From Cyanophora paradoxa (taxonomy: Eukaryota; Glaucocystophyceae; Cyanophorales; Cyanophoraceae), in NCBI GenBank assembly GCA_004431415.1, contig QPMI01000571.1:1-64000 (forward strand): DNA of 64,000 nt, read 5' to 3'. Below, one piece after another: positions 9,888 through 19,651 of this stretch. The position numbers and the translations under genes were made by a program. Below the pieces are notes generated by a model, which saw nothing but the letters and a program-made list of their open reading frames with translations, was not told the origin of the DNA and searched no databases. The first letter of the stretch is position 1; each line of letters begins with the position of its first letter.

Positions 9888-11802
9888 ATGCTGCCCACAG
9901 AGGTGCTTGCGGTCTGTTTCGGATTTCTGGACGTCGGAGACCGGTGCAGGGCGGGGCGCGTCTGCTCGGCCTGGCGCGCGGCGTCCCTCGAACCGCCCCT
10001 GTCCGCGTCGATCGAGCTAGTGTACGCGAGCTTTGCCTTCGTACGCGCTTGCGCTGATCTCCAGCGCAGTGTCGCGGCGGACGTGTGGGACGGAGATGTT
10101 AGGCTGGCACTGGCTGCGAGGGCCGGCCGGCAGTGGGCCGGGCACTCCTTGAACGAGACGCTACCTCCGCTGGAGGCGCGGGCGCTCGGCGGAGCGGTCG
10201 TGCAGTCCGTCCTTTCGAGCGCGCCCTGCTCCGAGCTGCGGACGGCGCGGCTCACGGTTCTCTTCGCGGCGGAGCCGCGCCCGCCGCGGCCGGCGGCGGA
10301 CGATCCACCCGAGTCGGCGGCCCTGGCGCAGGCCCTGGCTGCCGTGCCGCAGCTCACGCGGCTCGAGATCTCTGCGCCCTTCGAGCCGCCCGGCGCTTTC
10401 GCTGAGATCGCCCGCCGCCTGCGGCTCTGCGACACGCTCCCATCGCTTCGCGAACTCCGCCTCCGAAGCGGCGCCCCGTCGGCTGGCTCGGAGGAGGCTC
10501 TAGGCTCCCTCAGCTCGTACACCGACGTGCGCGCGCCCCGCCCCGCCCCGCCCCGCCCAACTTTGGCCGAGGCGGCGGCCGCTGCAGCTCCCGGCGCACC
10601 CGTGCCTTGAGCTCCTGGACTGCCAGCTCGGCGCGGAGGAGTCCGAGCTGGAGGAACTCCCCGCCGCCCTCCCCGCCCTCCGCCGCGTCCGCGAGATCAC
10701 CGTACCCGGGTGCGCGCGCCTCACCTGAGCCACCCGAGCCGCCCGAGCCGCCCGAGCCGCCCCCACTCCGGAAGGACGCGGGACCTGCTCCGCCTCGCGG
10801 GCGCGGGCGTCCGCTTCGCGCGGTGCGAGCTGCTCTCGGCCGACCTGTCGGAGGCGGCCGCCTCGGCCGCCCTCGCCGCCTGCTTCCGCCCCGGCGAGCT
10901 CCCCGCGGGACCCCCCCACCCCGAGGTCCGTTCCGTGGATCCCCCGCCCCGCGCAACTCCAGCCAACCCAAGCCTCCGCCTCCGCCTCCGCCCCCGCCCC
11001 CGCCCCCGCCCCCGCCCCCGCCCCCGCAGGTCTTCTTCTTTTCGTGCCGGCTGGACCGCTGGGCCAACCCGACGCCCCTCCCCGGCGCCCGCTCGTGCGC
11101 CCTGCGCCGCGCGCGCCCTCCCGCCCGCCGCAGCCGCGCAGGCCCTGCTCAGAGATCTAACTTAGTGACCCCCGCCCGGCCGGGCCAGGCTGGCGCTCCA
11201 CAACTGCGCCCTCTCCCCCTCCCTCCTCGACTGGCTCGCCGGTGCGCATAATAATACGCCGACTCGACCGCGCCGCCGCGCCCGCCCGCGGCGACGCTCA
11301 GCGCTGCCCGGCTGCTGCAGGCGGGGCGCACGCGGCGACGCTGCGGGCGCTCGTCCTCTCCGCGTGCCCCCTCGCCGGGGGCGCCGCCCCCGCCGACCTC
11401 GTCCCCTTCGCCCTGCGGCTGCCCGAGGGCACCCAGGCGCGCGAGCCGCTCTTTCTCACCTGAGGCCGTCTCTTTCTCACCTGAGGCCCTCTCTCAGGTG
11501 ACGATTACGCTGGACGGCTCGTGGCCTGCTGAGGGCCTGGGGCCCCTCTTCGCCGGCGTCGCCGCCTCGCCCCGGCTCCTTAGGGACGTCGAGCTCTCCT
11601 GGTACGCCGGCCTCCAGGGGCTCGACCCCGAGGCCTCCGCCGCCGTCGCCCGCTACCAGGAAGGCAGGGTACGTGCGCGCTTCTTCTTGGGCTTGGGCTA
11701 AGCGGGGCGCGCGCGTACCCCGCCTGAGCTGTGCGTGCGCGCTCGCGCGCGCAGTGGCGGTTACAGGCGGGGGAGCTCGAAGCGGGCGAGAGCGCGTCGT
11801 AG
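9888..11802 (+). CDS. F-box protein with leucine-rich C-terminal region
   Basis: Eight exons: 9888-10526, 10588-10709, 10775-10925, 11030-11094, 11189-11241, 11321-11436, 11498-11668, 11755-11802. Every junction is in phase, giving about 454 aa. The N-terminus is a clear F-box (MLPTEVLAVCFGFLDVGD then CSAWR), the motif that binds Skp1 in SCF ubiquitin ligases (family knowledge). The rest carries repeated leucine-rich stretches (LTRLEIS, LPSLRELRLRSG, LELLDCQLG, LALHNCALS, LRALVLSACPL), probably a degenerate LRR fold that would choose the substrate. Intron 6 (11437..11497) is GC-AG (GCGCGC...CTCAG) and contains a 23-bp tandem duplication. The others are GT-AG, mostly GTGCGC. The stop TAG at 11800-11802 lies 83 bp from the stop of the convergent membrane-protein gene. 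Confidence 0.82.
10974..11028. repeat. (CCCCCG)n tract at an intron 3' end
   Basis: CTCCGC units grading into CCCCCG hexamers fill the 3' part of intron 10926..11029 up to the acceptor CGCAG, acting as the pyrimidine tract of the F-box gene's third intron. Confidence 0.7.
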
Positions 11803-11885
11803 CTTCTCCTCCTTATTATTACTCGTTAGCTCTACAAGACGAATTGCTGCTGTACACAGCCAGAGCCGGCCGGGTGGCCGTCCGG

Positions 11886-14800
11886 CTAGGGCTTGCCGCC
11901 GCCGAGGGGCCGCTGGAGGTCGTAGATGGCCCAGGGCCCGACGCGGTACGAGGTCGCGAAGTGCTGCTTGAAGAAGTCCTCCTTGGCGCCCCACGAGTTG
12001 CGCTCGGCGTCCCCTGCCGACGTTCAGCGGAGGAGGGGGGGAGGAGGGAGCGGGGGGTACCGATGGCGACGTGGGTGGCGCCCAGCTCCTTGGCGAGGCG
12101 GAGCGTGTCTCCGCTCCCCGAGAGGATCCGCTTCACGACCTGCTCCCGCTCCCTGTAGTCGTACCCGTGCGAGGAGAGCCAACCCCTGTACCCCAGCACC
12201 ACCGGCCGCCCCGTCAGGCACGGGATCTGATTGTCGACGCGTCAGGCGAAGAAAAAAAGGAGAGGGGGTAGAGTCGGCGGTGAGGGCGGGCGGGGGTACC
12301 GGGTTGTTGTGCTTGTCGCTGGAGACGAAGGTCGCGTTGGGGGGTAGGGCCGTCTTCACGAACTCCGCCACCGCCACATCCGACGTCGTGAAGAGCTGCG
12401 GGGTACGCGAATCGAACGCGGACCGGGGAAATGAGGCTACGGGGGGGTACGGATCACCTCCCAATCCATGGCGAGCTCCTTGGCGACGCAGGCGCCGCCG
12501 GAGAAGACGAGGAAGGCGAGGAGGATCACGACGAGGACGCGGAAGTGCAGCTTGCCCTGCGCCCCCGCCCCGGACGTCAGCCCGCGGAGACTGACTCTGA
12601 GAGGGGCCGGCGCACGTTGGCGCCGAGGCGGTAGAGCCAGGAGAGGAGGCCGCCCACCGCCGCCGACGCGACGAAGTGCCACAGCTGGATCACCTTCAGG
12701 TTGTCGTACTGGGGGGTGCAGCGCGCGCGCCGTCAGCGGCGGGGGGTACGCCAGTGTGGGGGCGGGGGCGCGCGCCTTCCAGGGCTGGAAGAGAAGGAAG
12801 TTGGAGGCGACGAAGACGACCCAGGCGGCGGCGTAGAGGCGGAGCTGGCGCCCGTCCAGGCGCACGGCCGCCAGCGCCGCCAGCGGCACGAAGAGGCCCA
12901 GCGACTAGGAGAGAGTCAGGGGGGAGGGGGGGGGGAGATGGAGCGGTTTACGAGGCTGTACCCCCGCGCACCATGTACCAGAGGTGGACGGCGTCCCCGA
13001 GCTTGCCGCCCTTGTCCTGCGGGGCGGTCGGGGGGAGGAGGGGGGGGGGGCGGGGGGGGGTGTAGAAAGGAGGAGGGAGGGGTACAGGGCCGGGCCGGGC
13101 GGCGCACATGCCACATGGTCTTGAACTGGATGATGCCCCAGTCCTTGGCCTTCTCCGACAGGATCACAAGCTGCGGGGGTACGATCAAGTTAGTTGGGAG
13201 GCGCCAAGCCGGGCCAGGAGGAGGACGGCGGGCGGGCCTGGGGTACGCCGAGGGCGATCATGGGCACGGCGTAGTGGAGCCACTTGCGAACGAAGGGCCA
13301 GAGGGAGTGGGGCAGGCCGCGCAGCGGGGCGCTGAATAGGGCGAAGAAGGGGGCGAAGATGCCCATCGAGACGAACGCGTGGCCCTGCGCCGCTCAGGCT
13401 CAGGTGAGGAGAGGCCGGGGGGGGGGGGTGTAAGAGGGGATAAAGGGGGGAGGAGCGCGCCTGGCAGAAGGGAGTGAGGCCGATGAGGAAGCCGGCGACG
13501 AGCATGGGGCGGCGGGCGTCCACCGCGAACGCAGAGGCCTTGGCGGCGGCCTCGGGCAGGGGCGTCCGGTTCGTGCTGGGCAGCCGCTGGCCCGCCCGGC
13601 CGTCCTCCGGCTCCTCGCCCGCCGCCCCGGGCTTGCCGCCCTTCGCCGACGCGACGTAGAGCAGGGACATGGCGGAGAGGCAGAGGGGGTACGCGAGCAG
13701 CGCCGCCCGCTGGGGCAGCAGGGTGTCCGTCAGCGTCTGGAACCAGAATTGCTCCCCGGACTTCTGGAAGTGGACTGCCGGGGTACCGCGTCGGGGCGGG
13801 TAGGGGGTACAGAGATGCGGAGGGGGGTAGTACCGTAGTTGATGGACCAGCCCTCGCCGGTGAGGAGGAACGTGCTGAGGCTGACGCCCGACTTGGCCCA
13901 GTTGCCTGAGGGGGGGTAGGGCATTAGACGGGCTGCTCCGCCGAACCCCGTACCCCCACGGACCGAAGAAGGAGTCGTGGTAGAAGCCGAGGCCGCCGCT
14001 GAAGACGCTGAGGAGGACGGCGAAGGCGCCGGCGAGGCGGGAGCCGGTGAAGCGCGCCCCGAAGAAGAAGAGCAGAGCGACGAAGGAGAGCAGAAGCGCC
14101 GTCGCGGGGACGGCCAGCGCCGCGCCGAAGGACATCCCTGCGCACGCGTCGTCGCGCCGAGATTCGATCCGGCCCGGAGCGGGGCCCCGCACCGCCGAGG
14201 ATCAGGAGGGCGGAGTGGTAGTTGCAGATGAACGGGTACACGAGCTTGCTCCCCGCGAAGATTGAGCTCACGAAGCTGCCGAAACCCTGCGGCGACCCGG
14301 GTGAGGCGGCGCCGGGGCGCGAAGCGCGGGCGCGGAATCGCACCAGCGCGCGGTTGGGCCCGTAGACGAACGAGGAGATAATGTTCTGCGCACGCGCGGG
14401 CGCGGGACGCGAGGTCAGCGAAAGGGCCGCGCCGCGCCTCTCGTCGGCTCGGCGGGCCCGCGCGCCGCACCAAGTGGAATGGCAGGTCGCCCCACGTCGA
14501 CCCTGCCGAGCGCAGGCTGCCGTTCGCGGCGAGGAGGAGGTAGTGGGTCCGCGCGAGTTGGCCCAGCAGGACGGCCGCCACGGCGAAGAGGACCCAGAAG
14601 CCCGCGAAGCGCCTCAGCTCTTCCGCGATGGTCGCGGCGCTGGACTTGATGAAGCGCGCCCGCACGCGCCGTTGCGCGAACCCGACGGCGACGAATGCGG
14701 CGGCCGAGACGGCGTAGAGCTGCCAGACCTGAAGGCCGCTGGGGCTGAGCGTGTGCAGGAGCAGGACGGCCCAGGATGACAGCACGATTGACACAGGGAC

Positions 14801-14926
14801 CGCCGTGAAGACGCACTCCGAGATGCTGACGCCGGCGGGACTGGATGGGCTGTACAGCACGACGAGGAGCCAGAATGCCGTCGCGACGTACGTAGACACC
14901 GAAAACAGCGCCGCTGCGAGCGCCAT
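11886..14926 (-). CDS. Multi-pass membrane protein, GT-C glycosyltransferase-like
   Basis: Many short exons on minus. The ATG at 14926 is chosen because it opens a hydrophobic run (MALAAALFSVSTYVATAFW). Further membrane segments include LQVWQLYAVSAAAFVAVGF, FWVLFAVAAVLLGQLA, FGAALAVPATALLLSFVALL, LLAYPLCLSAMSLLYVAS, LVAGFLIGLTPF, LYAAAWVVFVASNFLL and VLVVILLAFLVFS. A loop has TLLPQRAALLAYP, and the soluble C-terminus has GRPVVLGYRGWLSSHGYDYR and THVAIGDAERNSWG, ending at TAG 11886-11888. From memory, the loop and C-terminus resemble large bacterial membrane proteins of the mannosyltransferase/DUF2298 type, hence GT-C-like. Substrate and compartment are unknown. Most donors are GT (GTACCC or GTGATC types), but the exon ending LLFQPWK near 12776 uses GCGCGC. 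Exon ends were not all resolved. Confidence 0.7.
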
Positions 14927-15053
14927 TTTCGCACGGCGGAAGCCCACGAGCGCCGGCGCGGCGGCTCAGTTAAGGGGGTACCGGCGACTTCAAAGCCTTG
15001 AAAGTTCATCCACAGCTCCCAGCGCCTTTTCGTTGCCGCCAGTCTCTGCCAAT
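14927..15053. promoter_or_regulatory. Short divergent intergenic region
   Basis: 127 bp separate the proposed start codons of the GT-C-like gene (minus) and the DJ-1/PfpI gene (plus), so the two probably share promoter DNA. I see no TATA box or known element. Confidence 0.35.
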
Positions 15054-16720
15054 ATGCAGCACCAGCGCGCCCAGATGCTCGGCGAAGAGCGCTCGTCGTA
15101 CAGAACGCGCGAAAGCCGAAACGCCGTCGCGCACGGCCGTCGTGCTCTCCTGGTTGTCACCAGCCACGCGCGTGCGCACATTTTTAATCCCGATCCCTTC
15201 TCTCGCTCAGTTCTCTCCTTCTCTCCCGATCCCTTCTCTCGCTCAGTTCTCGGCCACACGGGCAATGTCAACGACCTCCTGCGCGCCGGCCTGCCGCGCG
15301 ATCGGGCCCTCACTGGCTACTGGTGCACACTGCGCGTCTCGTTCGAGCGTCTCGTCTCGCGTCTCGTCTCGCGTCTCGTTCGAGCGCGTCCGGCGCGCGC
15401 GTTCCGCGCGCCCGGCCCCCGCGCGCAGGCATTTCGAAGCCGCGCACCTCTACGCGGCGCTTAAGCGGCTGAACTTCATCGTCGAGATCGGTGCGCGGCT
15501 CCGCCGACGCGTTTCCCGCTGCGGCTGACCAGCGCGGGGTTCAGCTTCCCCGCAAGGCGGCAAGGCGCCCGTCAACCCGATCTCGCTGTCCGGGCACTTC
15601 CTCGACGACCTCAGCCAACGCGTGCTGAACGACGAGGTGGGGCCTGCCATTATCCAGATCTCCGCTCTCGCTTCGCCAGCTCATCGATGTCTCTTCGCGC
15701 CAGGAGTTTGTTTGGAAGACGGAGCACACGGTGTCGCTCCGGGAGGCCGCCATCCGCGAGCCGTACGATGCCGTCGTGCGCGGGAACGCGCTCCCGAGTT
15801 CCGCGCAGCGCCCGAAGGCCTCGGCAGGTGCTCGTCGGCGGACACGGCGCCCTCTTCGATTTCCCTGGCAACCCGGGCCTCGTGCAGATCCTCCAGCGTT
15901 GCTACGAGGGCCGTGCGCGAGGCCGCGCTCCCTCGCACTCCGCCCCTGCTCAAATTCCGCCCGCCAGACCCGTGGGGAATCATCGCGGCCAACGGGCACG
16001 GTGTCGCCGGGCTACTGGAGGCGTGCCGCGCACCGCGCGCATCGCCCGCGCGCCGCGCCGCGCTGCAGCTGACAGCGCCGCAGGTCCGCGTGCGGACCGG
16101 CAAGGGCCTGGAGCACCTCGTCGCGTGCGCCGCCTCGGGATTTGATCCGCGATTCGATCCGATCGCGATTTGATCGCGATTCGAGCGCAGGATGAAGAAC
16201 GTCGCGTGCTTCAACGAGGACGAGGAGGAGAAGTGTGGCCTGCGCCAGTGGCTCCCCTACAGGCGAGCCCGCCGCCCGCCGCCCGCCGCCCGCCGCCCGC
16301 CGCCCGCGGCCCCCGCCCGCTGTTCAGCTCCGCGACGGCCCCGCGCCCCGCGCGCGCGCAGCCTGGAGGGCGAGCTCCTGCGCCGCAACGCCTTCCTCAT
16401 CAAGGGCGCCGTGGTCCGGCCCCGTCCTCCGCCTCCGACCGGAAATGCCGCTGATCTCCGGCCCGGCCCGGCCCGGCCCCTCCTTCCCTCTCAGAACCGC
16501 CCGCACGTGGAGGAGGCGTTCGACGGGCGGCTCCTCACCGGCCAGAACGGCGCCAGGCGCGCCCGCCCGGACAGAAAGACAGGCAGGCGAACGGCTCTGA
16601 GGGCTCGGGCGCAGCGCGGAGGAGCTGGGGCGGGCGGTGGTGCGGGCGGTGGAGGGCCGCTGGGACCCCGCCGTGCGGCGCCTGCACCCGCTCGACCAGG
16701 AGGGCCGCGTCCTCCGCTGA
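15054..16720 (+). CDS. DJ-1/PfpI superfamily protein (Hsp31/glyoxalase III-like) with nucleophile Cys replaced
   Basis: Twelve exons, all in phase: 15054-15171, 15247-15322, 15429-15490, 15557-15636, 15680-15775, 15828-15912, 15968-16029, 16084-16124, 16191-16262, 16362-16413, 16495-16556, 16615-16720 (about 303 aa). Hallmarks in order: RRALLVVTSHA (first strand), LTGYWHFEAAHLY, FIVEIGGKAPVNPIS, YDAVVLVGGHGALFDFPGN, then NEDEEEKCGL...LPYSLEGELLRR and the C-terminal RLLTGQNGASAEELGRA. Known members act as glyoxalases, deglycases or chaperones using a Cys in an A-x-C-H-G elbow. Here the elbow reads IIAANGHGVAGLL, so the Cys position is Gly. Three introns are GC-AG (16030..16083, 16263..16361, 16557..16614). 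The acceptor of the first could instead be at 16068. Intron 1 contains a 37-bp-spaced tandem duplication. The function is likely altered or structural. Confidence 0.8.
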
Positions 16721-16882
16721 GCCCCTACCCCCCCCTTTCTCCCCCCTCCCGGGCCGGGACGGGGGCCGCCGCGCCACTCGAGCTCGGCGTCGTTCCGCAC
16801 GAGTCGGATCTGCGCCGCGCTGTCGCCTTCGTGTAAGTTTCTGAAGTTGTGTAAATAGCGGTCCATGTGCCGCGCGCTTTCA

Positions 16883-17046
16883 TACGGGCGGCGCGCACGG
16901 GCGGCGCGTACGGGCGCCGCGTACGGGCGCCGCGTACGGGCGCCGCGTACGGGCGCCGCGTACGGGCGCCGCGTACGGGCAGCGCGTACGGGCGCCGCGT
17001 ACGGGCGCCGCGTACGGGCGCCGCGTACGGGCGGCGCGTACGGGCC
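16883..17046. repeat. 13-bp satellite, about 12.5 copies
   Basis: The unit ACGGGCGCCGCGT is repeated head to tail with few substitutions (GGCGGC or GGCAGC variants at the ends). Each unit contains the palindrome GGCGCC. Because 13 is not a multiple of 3, all frames stay open and produce spurious Arg/Ala/Gly-rich frames on both strands. Confidence 0.9.
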
Positions 17047-17637
17047 TGCAGGCTGCAGCTGCAGCTGGCGCCTCTATAGCTATTCTTCATCCGCTTCATC
17101 TGCAGAGGCCTCATCAAATGATCAGCTAACTATATAATTTCAACGGTTTGAAAGCGAGCTTGCAAAGGCGCGCGCGTGCCACGGTGGGTTCTCAGCTGGC
17201 CATGCGTCATGGGCCTCATGGCATGGAATGTGCTGGTAAAGCCTGGCATCTCAGTGGCATGCCACTGGGCCATGACGGGCGGGCGGCCGCCGCGGCGCGG
17301 GCGCTGGCGGAGCTTCGGCTTCGGCCGATCGCCGGCCGCGGCCGCGCGCTAGCAATGGCGCTAGCCTAGTAGTAGCGCTAGCGCTCGCGATCGAGCTCGA
17401 GCTTCTGATCATGACCGGGCCTGCAGTGCAGCTGGGTATACGTACCCCAAAAAGATGCTTGCGAAAAAAGATGCTTGCGAAAAAAGTCCTTTTTGCGAAC
17501 TGGCCGACTTGGACAGCGTGACGTCGACAATTATGAGTCTTTTTATGACTCGGTAATGAATCAGCGATGTACATCAGCGATGAATCGGCGAAATCGATAT
17601 CGCTCAAGTCGATGATAAAAAAAGTAAAATTAAATGT
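17047..17637. other. Spacer with palindromes, no gene seen
   Basis: It contains palindrome-rich DNA at 17280-17420 (GATC, GCTAGC, AGCGCT, TCGCGA, GAGCTC in close succession) and a doubled AAAGATGCTTGCGAAAAA at about 17452-17486. The composition turns AT-rich toward the retroposon at 17638. Confidence 0.5.
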
Positions 17638-18211
17638 TTTTTTTTTTGAGAGACTACGGTGGGGCGAACCCCCCGTAGCCTGGGCCGTAGGTAGTGATAT
17701 TAAAGACAACAAAGCAATCACAACTCAAAGATACAGTAAACTAGCACAAAATATATACAGAATCAAGAGGGATCACGAGAAGGGACACGATCAGAAGAAC
17801 GCAAAAGATAAGGAGAACGAGCACGAGGAGAAGGAGTAGAAGAACTCAAGGGCGTCGACGCAGAATTACTAGTCACACTAGAACGACGAGGAGCACGGGG
17901 ACGCAGCAAATAAGGAGAACGAGCACGAGGAACTACAGTCGAAGACGAAGATCTAGACGAAGACGACAAGACAGAGCTAACAGCAGAACTAGAAGACGTA
18001 GTCGCAGGAGGCAAAGGCGGTAGAACAGTAGGAGAGGCGAAACGTAGGACACCACTAGAGGGGAAAGTCGAAGCTGGCGGAGTGTCTAAACGGAATCGAG
18101 ATTGTAGAGTTGGTAAAACAATGGACGGCTGAAGACTAATCTGAGGAACTGGGGACGACACGAGGAAAGGGGCAGAGCTCGGGTTCAGACTCGGAATCGG
18201 CAGTATAAGAG
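17638..18211 (-). mobile_element. Retroposon copy 1, 5'-truncated
   Basis: On the minus strand this carries the same 3' module as the copies at 21698 and 49443: a Ser/Pro-rich frame ending SSDRVPSRDPS and a stop, about 100 bp of AT-rich 3' sequence, a hairpin (CTACGG...CCGTAG), TCTCTC and a poly(A) tail (the T-run at about 17638-17648 on plus). It loses homology to copy 2 at about 18211, inside the frame, so it is 5'-truncated. Identity to copy 2 looks very high, with single substitutions such as SNSAS versus STSAS, implying recent movement. A poly(A) tail with 5' truncation suggests a LINE-type (target-primed) element. No reverse transcriptase is present here. Confidence 0.65.
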
Positions 18212-18330
18212 GATGTCTCGTGTTATGAGTTTGGATTTATTTTCCAATTCTTGTATAATTATTATTTTCGTCATAAATCATGATACCCGCAGTGCTTTTT
18301 GTTTTTAATTTTTTTTTGGATTTATTTTCC
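18212..18330. repeat. AT-rich dispersed repeat fragment
   Basis: GGATTTATTTTCCAA occurs at 18232 and again at 18318, bracketing a module with CTTGTATAATTATTATTT and CATGATACCCGCAGTGCT that recurs at about 21632-21680. Part of it (CCCGCAGTGCT) recurs at 50194. It looks like pieces of one dispersed family. Confidence 0.5.
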
Positions 18331-18332
18331 AA

Positions 18333-19640
18333 CAAGATCCGTGCTCCTGCGGAGCACTAAGTACGGCGAAGCCTCGCGGACGCCCTCGCGGCTGTCACAG
18401 TACTAGTACTAGTAGGCGGCCATCTGCAGCCTCAGGGGCCTGCAGCCCCGAGCGCCCAGCTGCATGGCCGGGTTTCGCCGGCTTGGCCATGCATATGGGC
18501 TGGCCCGCTAGCGCTATAGCCAGGTCGAGGGAGAGCTGGCTGGCCAGAGAGCAATGTAATGAGGAGAGAGAATATATAATTAATTAGGGGAGGAGTTGGA
18601 CCGGTAACGCTTGCTTTTGACTGGTGGAGCAGATTGAGAGGAGATTAATTTAATATTAATATATTGTTGGGGGGGAGGCCCGGGAGGGGCGAGGTTCTCG
18701 CAGCCAGGCAGGTGCGCAGAGCTTGCGAATCGCTTAAACAGAACCTCGAATGCATATAGTATCAATGTGCAGGGCTGCGGAGGCGAGGGCGGGCGGAAAG
18801 CTGTGCAGGTTCGTTCAGGATCGAATTTTTGCGTCGGCTGGGTTCTCGTGCCCTGTCGCGCCCGCAGAGCTTGCGAAAAGCTTTAAAAAGATCTCAACTG
18901 AATATTGTAGCGATGCGCTCGCGTGAGGATGCGAGGGCGCGCGGAAAGATGTGCAGGTCCGTGAAGGATCGAATTTTCGGGGTCGGCTGGGTTCTCGCGC
19001 TTCAGCGCATCTGCGAAGCGTGCAGAATGCTTTTTCTACATCTCAAATGCTTATGCTATTCTTCCGCGCATGCGCCGCGGCGTGGGCGCGCGGAAAGATG
19101 TCCGGGGCCGTGCAGGGGTGCGCAGGCGCTGCTATGTCTATGCGCGCTAGTACGCATCGATTGCGCGCGTCGCGGGACCGTCCGGAACCGGCTGGATCAA
19201 ATTTTCGGCCTGCTGTTCGGACTGCAGCGTCGAGGGCGCTCGAAATCGAGTTTGCGGCGATGCGCTCGCCCTCGCGGGTCATTCTGTATCGTTCTGGGGC
19301 GTCCCTGGCGCGATTTCGTCGCGGGACCGGGCGGGACCGGGTCCCACCTTCTGACCCGGACTGCATTTGTCGGAGGTTAAGTACCGGAATTGATCCAGAG
19401 GGAAATTCGATTTTCGTGCGACGCCCACGGGCGAGCGGTCGTCTTAGCGGAGCCAGGACGCTAAAAATGGATCTAGAGAGGTCTGTGGGGGTTAGGGTAG
19501 CTGAGTCATTAGCGGCAATCGCGTCCGTGTCGAGGCAGAATTAATAATTCTGCCTCGAGGGAGTGCGACACGGAAATTATTTAGCAGGGGGGATCTTGAG
19601 TGGAAAAAAAGGTTAAAAAAGGAATTAGGGTCGTCGGTTT
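18333..19640 (+). repeat. Large repeat R1
   Basis: R1 and R2 (from 19652) start alike with a small hairpin (GTGCTCCTGCGGAGCAC) followed by TAAGTACGGCGAAGCC. They share a block with GGTGGAGCAGATTGAGAGG (18619 and 19957), then about 148-bp units marked by GATCGAATTTT (18819, 18967), then a common 3' block with GCTATGTCTATGCGCGC (from about 19114). The last approximately 270 bp carry the strong hairpin at 19531. Long open frames inside repeat the same words and look incidental. Confidence 0.7.
19531..19557. repeat. Perfect 12-bp-stem hairpin (copy 1)
   Basis: CGAGGCAGAATT is followed by a 3-nt loop (AAT) and its exact complement. It is nested in a second inverted pair, TCCGTGTCG / CGACACGGA, a few bases outside. 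Identical copies are at 21207-21233 and 21479-21505. Confidence 0.85.
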
Positions 19641-19651
19641 TTGGTTTTGAG

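Noticed and set aside
16324-16866. Minus-strand open frame starting MDRYLHNFRNLHEGD
   Set aside because: Most of it is antisense to well-supported exons of the DJ-1 gene, and only the first 30 codons look protein-like.
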